A DNA stretch of 64,000 bases from assembly GCA_024803745.1 (NCBI GenBank), contig JANJXV010000037.1, positions 4,229,001-4,293,000 on the forward strand, in the 5' to 3' direction. The position numbers were made by a program, and so were the translations under genes. This document shows, piece by piece, positions 11,286-20,500 of the stretch; positions within the stretch are counted from its first letter, which is position 1, and each line of letters opens with the position of its first letter. Source of the stretch: Megascapheus bottae. Taxonomy: Eukaryota > Chordata > Mammalia > Rodentia > Geomyidae. The notes beneath the pieces are model-generated. The model was not told the DNA's origin and made no database searches. It saw only the letters and a list, made by a program, of their open reading frames with translations.

Positions 11286-11321
11286 CTCCTCCTCCTCCTC
11301 CTCTTCCTCCTCCTCTTCTTC
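11251..11321 (+). repeat. Compound microsatellite (ATT)11 followed by (TCC/TTC)n in the promoter/5' UTR
   Basis: Eleven ATT units (11251-11283) run directly into an uninterrupted pyrimidine stretch of TCC and TTC triplets (11286-11321), then GGCGGC. An AT-only tract this long is out of place inside a CpG island. It lies about 460 bases upstream of the PPP2R2B start codon. It may be polymorphic in length, and the pyrimidine half could form unusual structures. Long poly-Ile/poly-Ser frames across it are artefacts. Confidence 0.95.
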
Positions 11322-11414
11322 GGCGGCTGCCGCTTGCCCTTCGGAGCGGCTGCCAGCGAAAAGGAACCTGTTGGGCATCTCCAGCCGCCCGGCGTGTGAG
11401 CGCCTCCCCCCGGC

Positions 11415-11428
11415 GGGCGGACGGGCGG
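11415..11428 (+). promoter_or_regulatory. Paired GC boxes (Sp1-type)
   Basis: GGGCGG occurs at 11415-11420 and again at 11423-11428, with another at 11543-11548. These match the Sp1/KLF core and suit a TATA-less CpG-island promoter. Whether they lie upstream of or inside the transcript is unknown. Confidence 0.45.
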
Positions 11429-11609
11429 GACCCGACCCCTCGGGGGCCACCGCGCAGCTCGGCACCCGGAGGCGGCGCGGGGCGGCGCGGGCAGGCGCAG
11501 CAGCATCGTCGCTGGGAATTGGAGCTGAAGTGTGAGCGGCGCGGGCGGAGCCGCCGCAGCCTCGGAGAGCCCGAGCGGAGGAGGTGACAGCTCCCCTGGC
11601 CGGGTTTTT

Positions 11610-11653
11610 TATTTTGATTTTTCTCTCTCTCCGCCTCCCCGTCTCCTCCTCAG
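11610..11653 (+). other. Possible splice acceptor inside the 5' UTR
   Basis: A long T/C-rich run from about 11603 ends in CTCCTCAG at 11653, just before GCTCGGACCATGG. It looks like a real polypyrimidine tract and acceptor. If used, an upstream leader exon would be joined ten bases before uORF1. It may equally be an unused look-alike in a pyrimidine-rich leader. Confidence 0.3.
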
Positions 11654-11662
11654 GCTCGGACC

Positions 11663-11704
11663 ATGGTGCAGTCCCACCGGCTCCCCTGCCCCCCTCTCCT
11701 GTGA
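11663..11704 (+). promoter_or_regulatory. uORF1 in the PPP2R2B 5' UTR (13 codons)
   Basis: An ATG at 11663 in near-ideal Kozak context (ACCATGG) opens a 13-codon frame, beginning MVQSHRLPC, that ends at TGA 11702-11704, 73 bases before the main start. If included in the mature mRNA it should capture scanning ribosomes. Conservation in other mammals was not checked. Confidence 0.6.
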
Positions 11705-11725
11705 GACTGGCTGCGGGGAGGGATC

Positions 11726-11794
11726 ATGGATACTTGTCTACCGGCTTCTGGTTCCCACGCAAGTAAGCCTGCTGTCAATGGAGGAGGACATTGA
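11726..11794 (+). promoter_or_regulatory. uORF2 overlapping the PPP2R2B start codon (22 codons)
   Basis: An ATG at 11726 has A at -3 and G at +4. Its 22-codon frame (starting [12 protein letters not shown]) passes through the main ATG in a different frame and stops at TGA 11792-11794, so it overlaps the coding region by 17 bases. An overlapping uORF in stronger context than the main start normally lowers main-frame translation, so Bbeta1 output would depend on leaky scanning. Confidence 0.6.
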
Positions 11795-11847
11795 TACCCG
11801 CAAAATCAACAACAGTTTCCTGCGCGACCACAGCTATGCGACCGAAG
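11778..11847 (+). CDS. PPP2R2B: PPP2R2B first coding exon (isoform Bbeta1 N-terminus), partial gene
   Basis: The frame from ATG 11778 reads [10 protein letters not shown], then [13 protein letters not shown], 23 codons plus one base, and stops at a splice donor (GAAG|GTAACG). I recognise this as the N-terminus of the Bbeta1 form of PP2A regulatory subunit B55-beta; the gamma paralogue PPP2R2C starts MGEDTDTRKINHSF, so beta fits better. The full family protein is about 443 residues and folds as a seven-bladed WD40 propeller that directs the PP2A core dimer to substrates, chiefly in neurons; only the variable N-terminal tail is here. The single G left over should join the next exon to make the following Ala codon (phase 1). 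The start context is weak at -3 (T) with G at +4. The frame stays open upstream to a TGA at 11526 but has no earlier ATG. Downstream propeller exons are outside the window. Confidence 0.95.
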
Positions 11848-11853
11848 GTAACG
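11848..11853 (+). other. PPP2R2B: Splice donor of PPP2R2B exon 1
   Basis: GTAACG follows the exon end GAAG, a good 5' splice site. The exon leaves phase 1, which fits the known continuation with Ala-Asp-Ile in the family. The sequence after it loses the family similarity at once, confirming the boundary. Confidence 0.9.
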
Positions 11854-12723
11854 CCGCCAGCCCGGCCGCATTCCGCCGCTGGGGGCCGGGTTGCAAGTTG
11901 CGGATCGCTGGGCTTTTTGCGCTCGCTCCGGGCCGTTCCGGGCTCGGTGGCCCGGTCTCGGCCAGGGCCCTGGGGCTGGGGCGGGGACCCGGGCTCGGTT
12001 CGCAGGGCGGCTGCCCGGGCGCCGCACATCCCGCCGGACTCCGCCGGGGCCAGCCCTGCCCTTCAGCAGCAGGTGGACCCGCGGCGCCCCGGGGACTGGG
12101 ATTAGGCTTTTCAGGGCGCGGCTCCTTGCTGGACAGATGACCCCCGAGAAGGCAAATCGCCCTCATCCTCTCCCCCCGCCCCCGCCCCGAGACGCTGCTC
12201 CCAGAAGGGAGGGGTCCCGCCGGGCCCTCCCCGGGCGCAGCGGTGTGGGGGCTCCTCGGTGGTCGTCGCCGGGAGGGCATGGCTTCGTCTCTCTAGCTCT
12301 CTGGCCTCCAGGTCACTTGCTCAGACAAACCCCCAAAAGGCCCTTGGCAAAAAAAAAAAAAAGGACGAGCCCCTCCTACAGCCTCTCCCCCACCCTCCCC
12401 TGCAAGTCAATGCACAAGAATTTTTTTTTTTTTTTAAGAAAAGAATGAAATGGAAAAAGAGGTAGCTGGGGAAATGGTGCTCCAGCGGCGAGTGAACGGG
12501 GCTGACACGTGGGGAGAGCTACGCGATCGGTGGGGCCTTTTAAAAAATCCCCATTATGAATTCTGCAGCAGTAGTTTCTGCTGAATCAACAGCCAGCAGA
12601 AAGCGAGAGGGTTCAGCAAGCTGAGCTTTGCCAAGAGATGCAATTGTCATCCCTCTCCACCAGCTTGTTCTGATATTAGCAGAAGTGCTGTGCAGGCAGG
12701 CAGGCAGGGAAAGAAAAGTCAGC

Positions 12724-12725
<2 letters not shown>

Positions 12726-12768
<43 letters not shown>
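12726..12768 (+). repeat. (GT)21 microsatellite in proximal intron 1
   Basis: Pure GT run about 880 bases after exon 1, preceded by three CAGG units. Just upstream, homopolymer runs of A (12349-12362) and T (about 12421-12435) mark the island edge. Confidence 0.96.
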
Positions 12769-12769
<1 letters not shown>

Positions 12770-12772
<3 letters not shown>

Positions 12773-13660
12773 GACTACAGACATTTTATTCAAATGAGAA
12801 AACTTTTGCATTTTTGCTTCCCATTCTACCTGCAAGGCCTTGAGCCTTGGCCGCACGTAGAAAGTCTTGCATGATCGTAGACAGAGCTGTATCCTCAGGA
12901 GAAAATAGGTGTGAAAAGGTGGGGGGACGGATTAAGAAAATGGTACAAAGCACACAGGATGCTTGTTCTTACACTCAAAGGTGAAAATTGGTTTAACATC
13001 TAATCAAATCAATAGGCTATTGCAGAGGTGTGATGGGGGAGGGGAAAAGTTCAAGCTCTAGAGAATATTTAAAAAGACATCACAATCTGGCATCTTCTGT
13101 AAATAGATCTGGAAGTTTGGGATAGGAGGAACACTCAGTGGTATTCATCCTAATTACTAAAGAGCATGAAGTTTAAGATGTCCATGGTGTTAGATGAAGC
13201 AAAATTGCCAGCTCTGGCCTCCCAGGAGCTTGGGGGAGGGAGCTTTTTCTGACATAAAGCTCATAGTGAGTACCTTGCTTGCTGAATGCATGTTTATTTG
13301 TAATTCAATTGTCAGAGGTTCCTCTTCAGTCTTTGTGCTTTGTCACCGAGTCAGGGACCAAATAGCTATGACTAACCCTGTGTGTGCAGATGACACCCAC
13401 TGGAGAAATTGGCCTTGAGAGTGTTGGCTTTGGGGAAAATCTGTTTATGATCATAAAGCAAGAGAACTTACCGTCTTCAGGTTTGCTTTTATATTATGTT
13501 ATCCAGGCAAAGGACACTTACTAAGCTGAGAAGATGGCCAAATGGGGCCAAGTCATAGGAGTATCATTTATGGAGGGATGACATTGATCAGGTGTCACTG
13601 TACCCATAAATTGACAAGTGGTTCATTTGAAGGATAAAAGAAAGGAAAAGAAAAAAAATC
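12770..13660. other. Unique intronic DNA
   Basis: No repeat or exon recognised. Confidence 0.5.
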
Positions 13661-13661
13661 A

Positions 13662-13735
13662 AGAGCTGGAGGTGTGTGGCTCAAGCTGTAGACATAGGTT
13701 GCCTAAGAAGTATTAAGGCTCAGAGTAAGAAATCA
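13662..13735 (+). mobile_element. tRNA-related SINE monomer fragment
   Basis: GAGCTGGAGGTGTGTGGCTCAAGCTGTAGA then GGTTGCCTAAGAAG resembles a tRNA-type A-box region of castorimorph SINEs. The B-box half is degraded. Confidence 0.45.
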
Positions 13736-14073
13736 GTTAAAAGTTTTTAAAATTCTGTATTACTTCCAAGTACTACACTTATTCTTATTTTATCGCTTTA
13801 TGCGCTTCTTTTCTGATATGTAAAAAAATAATTAGCCTCTCAGATCTTTCTTTAATCCTGGTAAAGGTATGGCCAAGGGGGAAAACAAATAGAACTCACT
13901 GTGTAAATACCAGAAAATGGGCAGAACAAATTCTGTGGTCTGGATCTATTTCTACCAGGGCACATCCATCCTAGCCAGTAAGGTGAGGTGATAATCACCA
14001 CCCCTCAGATGAACACCTGAGGAAATGCTTCCATACCGTTGGCAAGCTCCAGATCCAGATACTCCTGTGAACA

Positions 14074-14131
14074 GTCTCTTTCTCTCCCTCTCCCCCCCCT
14101 CTCTCCCCCCCTCCTCTCTCTCTCTCTTTCC
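14074..14131 (+). repeat. C/T-rich low-complexity tract
   Basis: About 58 bases almost wholly pyrimidine (CTCTCTCC and C-runs). Reading frames rich in Leu/Ser/Pro or Arg/Glu here are artefacts. Confidence 0.9.
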
Positions 14132-14445
14132 TTGAATACTTCTACCTGTACAGATACAGCAGGCTGGATTTTTTTTTTCAAATTCTCCTTCACATTTCTC
14201 TCTATTTTTTTTTTCTTCCCCTTGCTCAGATCATTTCACACTGCAGTATGCTATTTAAAGCTGAAAGGGTTTTGCTGTGTAGTTAGTGTGAAGGACTCTA
14301 AGCTCAATTTGCATTGTAAGTGCTAGCTGCAGGCATGTTTACCCTAAGCATCTCTCTCCTTCCTCCTCTTTCTCCTTTTCTTTAAAAAAAAAATGCTGGC
14401 TGCACATTTGCTTAAAGACATTAAGACAATTCCAATGACTGTTTT

Positions 14446-14571
14446 TTTCATATATGTTTATTGTAATTAATAGAAGGGTTACATTATATTTGCCAGATAG
14501 GAGGTGCATTAATTCACATACATTGATATCCTTTTTCATGTCTTGGTCCCCATTTCCCTCCCCCCCCACCC
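14446..14571 (-). mobile_element. Short young L1-type 3' end with 14-bp TSD
   Basis: Antisense L1 tail, TTTATTGTAATTAATAG through CTTGGTCCCCATTTCCCTCC, cut off inside the C-rich tract. Duplication CCAATGACTGTTTT is at 14432-14445 and 14572-14585. The insertion is 126 bp. Confidence 0.85.
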
Positions 14572-14589
14572 CCAATGACTGTTTTATTT

Positions 14590-15330
14590 TACATTTTGAA
14601 CATTCAACTTATTGCCTCCCTCCACCTTTCCCTATCATTTTTCCTTTCCTAAAGTTAACACCTTTGGCATCTTCAATTTTCCAAGCTTTGTGCTAGCCTT
14701 GTCTATTGTAACATTGCTATCCAAACCCTGTTAAGTGGGGGTGCTAACTGATGCAACACAGGTCAGGAGATGTTAATAATTTACCAAGGTCACCATGCAG
14801 TGATAATGTAATCTTCAGACTCAAGACTGTTTGAAGCCCATGTGCTTCTATGAAGTTCTGTGCTGCTTGGTCCTCTTTTAGCTGTCTGCTTTTACCAGAA
14901 CGATCACAAAGGTTTTAAGTGTGACTGGAGTTGAATTCTTCCAAATTCAAATTGACAAATGTCTATAGGGCTATATATGGAGCCCTGGAATGACTACAAA
15001 CTACCACCTCGATAATTCCACTGGCCCTCTGAGACAAGAGGCTCAAGGATTCCTAGGCAAGGATTTTCTCCCATCTCTCTATGGATATTTTCCCTCTGTC
15101 TTTTTAGGTTTCTGTAAGAGCTTCCTAAAACCTTCTCTCCATAACAGAGTCATTTTCTAGGTTAATCTTAACACTGTCAAGTAGAGACACAGAATAGTCA
15201 CAGAAATGTGGTGTTTTAAAATAACTATTCTGTTCTATTCTTTTGGCTATAAAATGGAAACAGCAGTAGAATCTGTGTCTTGAGAAGAATGGAGAAACCT
15301 CTAGGGATACTATCTAATATAAATCAGACT
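14590..15330. other. Unique intronic DNA
   Basis: No repeat or exon recognised. Confidence 0.5.
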
Positions 15331-15335
15331 CCAAA

Positions 15336-15425
15336 GCCAGTGTAGTAGAGCTTGCCTATAATCCCAGCTATGGGAGCCTGTGGGCCTGAAGATGAGAGTT
15401 CCAGGCCAGCCTAGGCAAGATACTA
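15336..15425 (+). mobile_element. 7SL/B1-type SINE monomer
   Basis: GCTTGCCTATAATCCCAGCTATGGGAGCCTGTG, then GAGTTCCAGGCCAGCCTAGGCAAG: the B1/Alu left-arm pattern, sense, without a Geo partner. Confidence 0.6.
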
Positions 15426-16255
15426 TTAATTATATAAAATAAAATTCAAGATTAAACAAAAATAGGTTGGGAGCATATCTCGACAAAATTCAAAACCAAA
15501 AAAGGTAACTACTGGAATTCCTAACACAATCACTTGAGCTGTGTTACATAGTAAGCATGCCCTTTTTCCTTCCTTCTTGATTGAGATGGCCTTGAGGGGA
15601 AGGGACATTGAAAGTAGAGGAGTGGTCACTGAAAACCTACTACCAATCTCCTTTTACTTAGTCACTAGTGATGGATCTTGTTATTTAGTAATTTCCTAAA
15701 TGTACTTGCTAATTCTGCTTGGTCACAAATAAGTTCCATCTTTCTTCAGAGTCCTTAATAAGCCTATCCTGTATACATTCCAATAGATCGCTGGTCTCTG
15801 TCTGCAGGAAGCTTTCCATCTAGCAGGGAAAGTAGAGACATTAGGCAAATAATTTTGCAAGTAAATAAATAGCTACCCATTGTGTTGTGTGATATTCAGG
15901 CAAGGCACATGTGCCTTGAGAATATACAAAGAATATGAAAAGCAGGTCTAGTTTAGATCAAGTTTCAGAGAAAGAATCTCAGGCCATAATTTAAGGTGAG
16001 AATTCAAAAAGCATTTCTAAAGTAAGACAAGATTAAGAAATTTTAGATAGAAAATGGTCAACAGATACAAAAAGTCATAGATTCAGAGAATGGAAAGGTG
16101 ATTATTGGGGGAGGGGAAGGAATCAAAGGAGATTAGAACCTGTCGTTTAATGCAGAAGGATTAAGACAGTGATAGATAAATGATAGAAATATGATAATCC
16201 AAGTATAAAATTTTAGCAGAAAAATTCCAAGTGATCTATAGATATTCACTATTTT

Positions 16256-16530
16256 CTGGGATATTAGGGTTTGAACTCAGAGTCTTCTGCTTGGTAGACA
16301 GAGGCTCTACCACTTGAGACATTCCCCCACCCTTTCTGTTCTATTTCTAAGGTAGACTCAGAGTTTTTGTAGGGCTGGCTTGGACTTTAATCCTCCTAAT
16401 TTTTTTTTCTTTTTTGGCTTGAGATAGGGAGCAAAATAATATTTTTCCCAATCTGGCCTTCAACTTTTCTCCCAATTCCCACTTATCTAGTAGCTGGGAT
16501 TACAGGTGTAAAACCCCTTTGCCTCAGTAA
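16256..16530 (-). mobile_element. Older tRNA/B1 dimeric SINE
   Basis: Antisense: GGGTTTGAACTCAGAGTCTTC, GCTCTACCACTTGAG, then a linker, GGGCTGGCTTGGACTTTAATCCTCC and AGTAGCTGGGATTACAGGTG. More diverged than the B1-Geo copies. Confidence 0.6.
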
Positions 16531-16698
16531 ATTGCAGACTGCTTGAAAATTTTTATAATATTGGGGTGAAAAGACACAGAAATATTTAGGGAATAAATTA
16601 TGTTGAACCTCATTGACCACAAGGAATTTGGGATTTATCCAAAGATAGATCGAAAGCCATTACAAATTTTTGATCAGAGAAAAAAATGTGATCAGAAA

Positions 16699-16701
<3 letters not shown>

Positions 16702-16730
<29 letters not shown>
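16702..16730 (+). repeat. (GT)n microsatellite at SINE tail
   Basis: Pure run that abuts, after ATGTATTCAC, the 3' end of the antisense SINE at 16740. Confidence 0.95.
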
Positions 16731-16734
<4 letters not shown>

Positions 16735-16739
16735 ATTCA

Positions 16740-16974
16740 CGCTGGTCCTCGGACTTGAACTCAGGGCCTGAGCACTGTCCCTGAATTTTGTTTGTTTCTT
16801 TGTTTGCCAAAATGCTAGCACTCTACCACTTGAATCACAGCTCCACTTCCAGCTTTTTAATTGGAGATACAAATCTCACAAACTTTCCTACCCAGGCTGG
16901 CTTTGAGCCATGATCCTCAAACCTCAGCCTTCTGAGTAGTCAGGATTACAGACATGAGTTACCAGCACATGGCA
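16740..16974 (-). mobile_element. B1-Geo dimeric SINE
   Basis: Antisense: GACTTGAACTCAGGGCCTG, CACTCTACCACTTGAATCACAG, CTTTTTAATTGGAGATAC, CCAGGCTGGCTTTGAGCC, GTAGTCAGGATTACAGAC. All landmarks of the dimer are present. Confidence 0.85.
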
Positions 16975-17560
16975 AGGTTTTGGGTTGTTTTTTAAGAGCT
17001 TAGTCTGGCTGCTGTGTAGGTGAAATTAGAGGGCCGAGGAGTATGAAATAAAGAGAAATGAAAGTGGAGGAGCTAACCAATTGGCAGTGCTGATATCTTT
17101 GGATGGTGGTAGTGGTGAAGATGGAGAGAAAGAACGGCCTGAATGTGAGATATGTTATAGAGAAAGGCTGTAACTGTGACAGACTTACTGTAAGTGACAG
17201 GTCGGGGGTAAATGGAAAAGGTTGTGTCAAGTATGAATCCCAGGATTTTCTCATAAGAATGGCTGCCTGAGAGGCTTTGTCAGGGAAGCAGAAAGCAGAT
17301 TTTGGAAGTTGAATATGTCTGGGAGACATCTGGCTTCACAGTAGCACTCCAGAGTAAGCATTTGCATATCTGGGTCTGATGCTTAAAAGAAAGCCCTAGA
17401 AATGACATATAAAATCAGGATTGGACATCACCAGTGTCTTAAAGGCTTTTAAAACTATGAGAATAAATGAGATGCTTAGGGAAAGAACATTGTAGAGCAA
17501 AATTGGAAGCAGTGAATGAGCAATGACAAAGGAACTGATGTGGGCTTAGCATAAAGAAAT

Positions 17561-20500
17561 TGGAACAAAAAAGTATTTCATAAGCGTCTTGGTAACCACG
17601 ACTAAAATCACTCAGATAATGACAGTTGGCCATTTCTTAGCAATTCGGTAAAATAGGAAGAATCCAGTGTCAGAGGAGTTGAGTTTAGAGGGTCTTCAAA
17701 GTTGAGATGGGCGTGTCCTATGAATGCTGCAGCACCTTAGAAGGCTGCCAGGCAAGAAGTACTGGTTTCACCCCCTCCCCTCCCCCAATCCACATACCAA
17801 GTAAATGGAAAGCTATGATGAAGTAGTCTACTAAGGTGCATGACAATGGTTTCTAATATGAAGTTTCTGGGAAGGCTAGGGAGAAATAAAAGGAGGTTGT
17901 GTCCTCAGATGAAGGGAGAGCCACCTCTGGTTGCGTTGGTATTTGTATGCAAATACTAGATCCTCGTATTGCAATGCATATGGATGAGTCTTTGAGCTCT
18001 CCCAGAAACCTGAAATGGAAGGTGGGAAGAAGCTGCCTTATACTATTGTAAATGACCTTTCTGGAAACGGGAAATGTTCTGCTACTCAACATAATAAGCA
18101 GAGTGCATTGAAAATCACTAGCAAGTATTCATTATTAGAATCAAGATCCCAAGGGGTAGTCCCAAGCTCTTTTATGAGTGCTGGTCAGAAATGTACTGAT
18201 GAACCTGGGGTGAATAATATTAGGCCTGTCCTGTCAAAATATTGGTAATTTTCCATGAAAAGAGCACAGCTGTAGACTGACATTCCTAGACTCTGTCATT
18301 TGCATTTAAGACAGGAAAGGTCTAACTTAGACCTTTTAGCTGAGGGAAGGCAACTGAGGTATTGTGATAATGTCTGTGTTATAGGCATTTTCCAAGGTAT
18401 TTTTCATATTCATCTCATCTCCTGCCAACAACTGAAAGAAGGGTCTCATATTAGCCCCATTTTTTTCCCCGAATACAAAGAATCAGAGAAATGTAATAAA
18501 CATACCTGTATTGAAAACATACTTGTTTTAAATGGCATAGTTCAATTGGAACTCAGAACAGGCTGGGCTCTGGGTAGCTGCTCTCTTACTCTTTGAGAGG
18601 ATCCATTGAGGGCAGGTGAGATAGCACCTTGATGTCCACTCAGTATTGTTGAATTTACTACATCCACCTTTTTCCAGCCTTTCCTATCATGTAACCAGGA
18701 AGGAAGGAAGCCAGTCCCTCTAGCTTGTGTTTTCCTATAGATCGCCTCTACTCTGTCATAAGCACTAGGTAGAATTTTAAATTACCCTTTTCAGTGTTAT
18801 TCATCCCCTTGGCAAAGCAGTTCACAAGCTGGGAGTCTCACTGTGCCATCTTGATACCCATTCTGCAGGGTGATGGTTGTTCCTATTCCTGCCTGGATCA
18901 CAGCAGGAGTGGACAGAGGTGGCTATTTGATAGTAAATGCCTCCTTTCACAGAAATGTGGAGGGTGTCTGAGGCCTTGTTACCGAAGCCAGAATTATTTG
19001 CTATTTCTCTCAATCTCCACTGATACGATGACTTTTCTTTCATCCAACTTGCCATCTTCCCTACTAGATTTCCTTCTGCCTATCCAGGAGAATGCTAGCA
19101 TCTGGCTGGAGGTCAGTTCAGATATAACTCTCCCATTGAAAGCACAGATTATTTTGAAAAGGCTACTAAGGGCTTTGGCATCAATAACTCAGGAACCCTG
19201 AATTCTTATGATTCAGGATCACTGTGGAAAGAAGACTGATAGCAATAGAGGTGAACATGTAGAATCCATAGAAAACCTGTTCTTATCCATTGCTTTCATT
19301 GGAGAAAGATGCGATAGTGATTAGCCATTAATACATATAATCTATTAAATAACACTGAAGTTATGTTATTGACACAAAAGAAAGACTATTTGCTTTTCAA
19401 AAGCAATACTCTTTTAAGTCAATATGTAGACAAAGGGTTCACTTTCGCCTAAGAGTTCAAAAGTGATCAAGGAGAAAGTGGTGACTTAGAATGCACATCA
19501 GAAGGCCTGGGCAGAATTCTCAGTCCCGCCTGCTATAATGAGTTACTTTTGCTTTCTCTGAGCTTCCATTTCCTAATCTGCTAAGGAGATGGGAAATGGT
19601 GGGGGAGACGCATGCTCTCTGTAGATTTTTCCAGTTCCATACATCTAGGATACTTTGTTTGTATATGTAGTCTGTGGCGACTCTGGTATGTTCTGACAAT
19701 GACCTTGGGCTTGGGTGTGGAACTCGGGGACCTCAGGTAGAGAGGCTCTAAAGGGCCCCAGAATTCCAGGTCTGACTGTACATACTGAAAGGTCAGATCA
19801 TACTTCTGGCAAGAAAGCTCTGGTGCAGCCAAGAGGTGGAGCCAACCAGGGCACCATTTCTTTGCCAAAAGCTGCTGCAGATGGAGGAGCCAGGCTGTCT
19901 GGGCAGCCCATGACTTTGAGAGAAGCCATTTGGCAAAGTTGTTGGCAGGAGCTGCCTTGCAGCATGAATACTGGAGAGGGTCCTGGGCTGGAGGGAAGCG
20001 GGGATAAAGCAAAGGTGGCTGGTGGAACAAATAACCATCTGCTGAGCAGAGTGCTGCTCGTCTTGCTGTGCTGACAGGGGAGAAGTCAGTGCCAGTCATG
20101 AGACTCAGCTCTCCATGACAGGATCTGACAGGCACAATCACATCCCTCCTATCCCCACCCCCAGCCAAGGCTCATAAAGCCTCTATGAAATCAGGACAGC
20201 CTCAGGACTATCCACTGTTACGAAGTAGAGAACTCACAATAAACATTTACTGGATGGGATAGGCTGAGGGGTGTTCCGAACTCTTTAGACTATGGGCTGA
20301 GTGACACTGTTCTCTCAATTAACCCTGGTGGCCTGAGCCAGTGCTGTATTTTCCTCTGCCTCCTCTGAGGTGGCCTTAGTGGGGGGAGGCAAAGCCTGCC
20401 TGGATCTTGCCCAACCCAGGCAAATTTTTCTTCTGCAGCCTTAGATCAACTGGACCATCTTGTTGAATATTTCTCAGCAACAAAAATATGATAAGGGCTG

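Larger units (their letters stand above)
10900..11777 (+). other. PPP2R2B: PPP2R2B Bbeta1 5' UTR and proximal promoter region
   Basis: GC-rich sequence lies directly upstream of the Bbeta1 start codon. The segment around 10905-11040 reads like the region I recall around the human SCA12 repeat, including a GAGTGCGCGCGTG stretch at 10980-10992 and a GAGTGCGCTGGC stretch at 11003-11014. No TATA box is placed convincingly; GC boxes and CpG density suggest dispersed initiation. The transcription start cannot be fixed from sequence alone, so the split between promoter and 5' UTR is unknown. It contains the CGG/CAG tract, an ATT/TCC microsatellite and two upstream ORFs, listed separately. Confidence 0.75.
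10480..12300. promoter_or_regulatory. CpG island spanning PPP2R2B exon 1
   Basis: CpG dinucleotides are dense here and GC content is high, in sharp contrast with the AT-rich flanks. The island covers the promoter, the exon and the first ~450 bases of intron. Islands of this sort mark promoters that are unmethylated in the germ line. The high GC also produces many long chance reading frames on both strands here, none of which resembles a protein I know. Edges are estimated by eye. Confidence 0.9.
15785..17560. mobile_element. Ancient interspersed repeat split by two SINEs
   Basis: Blocks 15785-16255, 16535-16700 and 16976-17560 read in the order of a long non-coding mammalian repeat. Phrases are GGAATTTGGGATTTATCC ... 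AAAGCCATTACAAATTTTTGATCAGAG, then after a SINE TAGTCTGGCTGCTGTGTAGG, GAATCCCAGGATTTT, ACATCTGGC. Similar phrases recur at 40550, 42270 and 59830. I know the pattern from other mammals but not its family name with certainty. Confidence 0.4.

Noticed and set aside
10137..11535. Many long overlapping frames on both strands across the CpG island (up to 213 codons), rich in Arg, Pro, Gly and Ala.
   Set aside because: GC-rich DNA lacks stop codons by composition. The frames overlap each other in several phases and none shows a known domain or splice context.
11137..11535. Frame with poly-Ile then poly-Ser ahead of Ala-rich sequence.
   Set aside because: Translation of the ATT/TCC microsatellite in the promoter/leader; not in frame with PPP2R2B and closed by a stop before its start codon.
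12540..12660. Possible REST/NRSF site (TTCAGCA half-site) in proximal intron 1, attractive for a neuronal gene.
   Set aside because: Only the first half resembles the consensus; the GGACAGCGCC-type half is missing.
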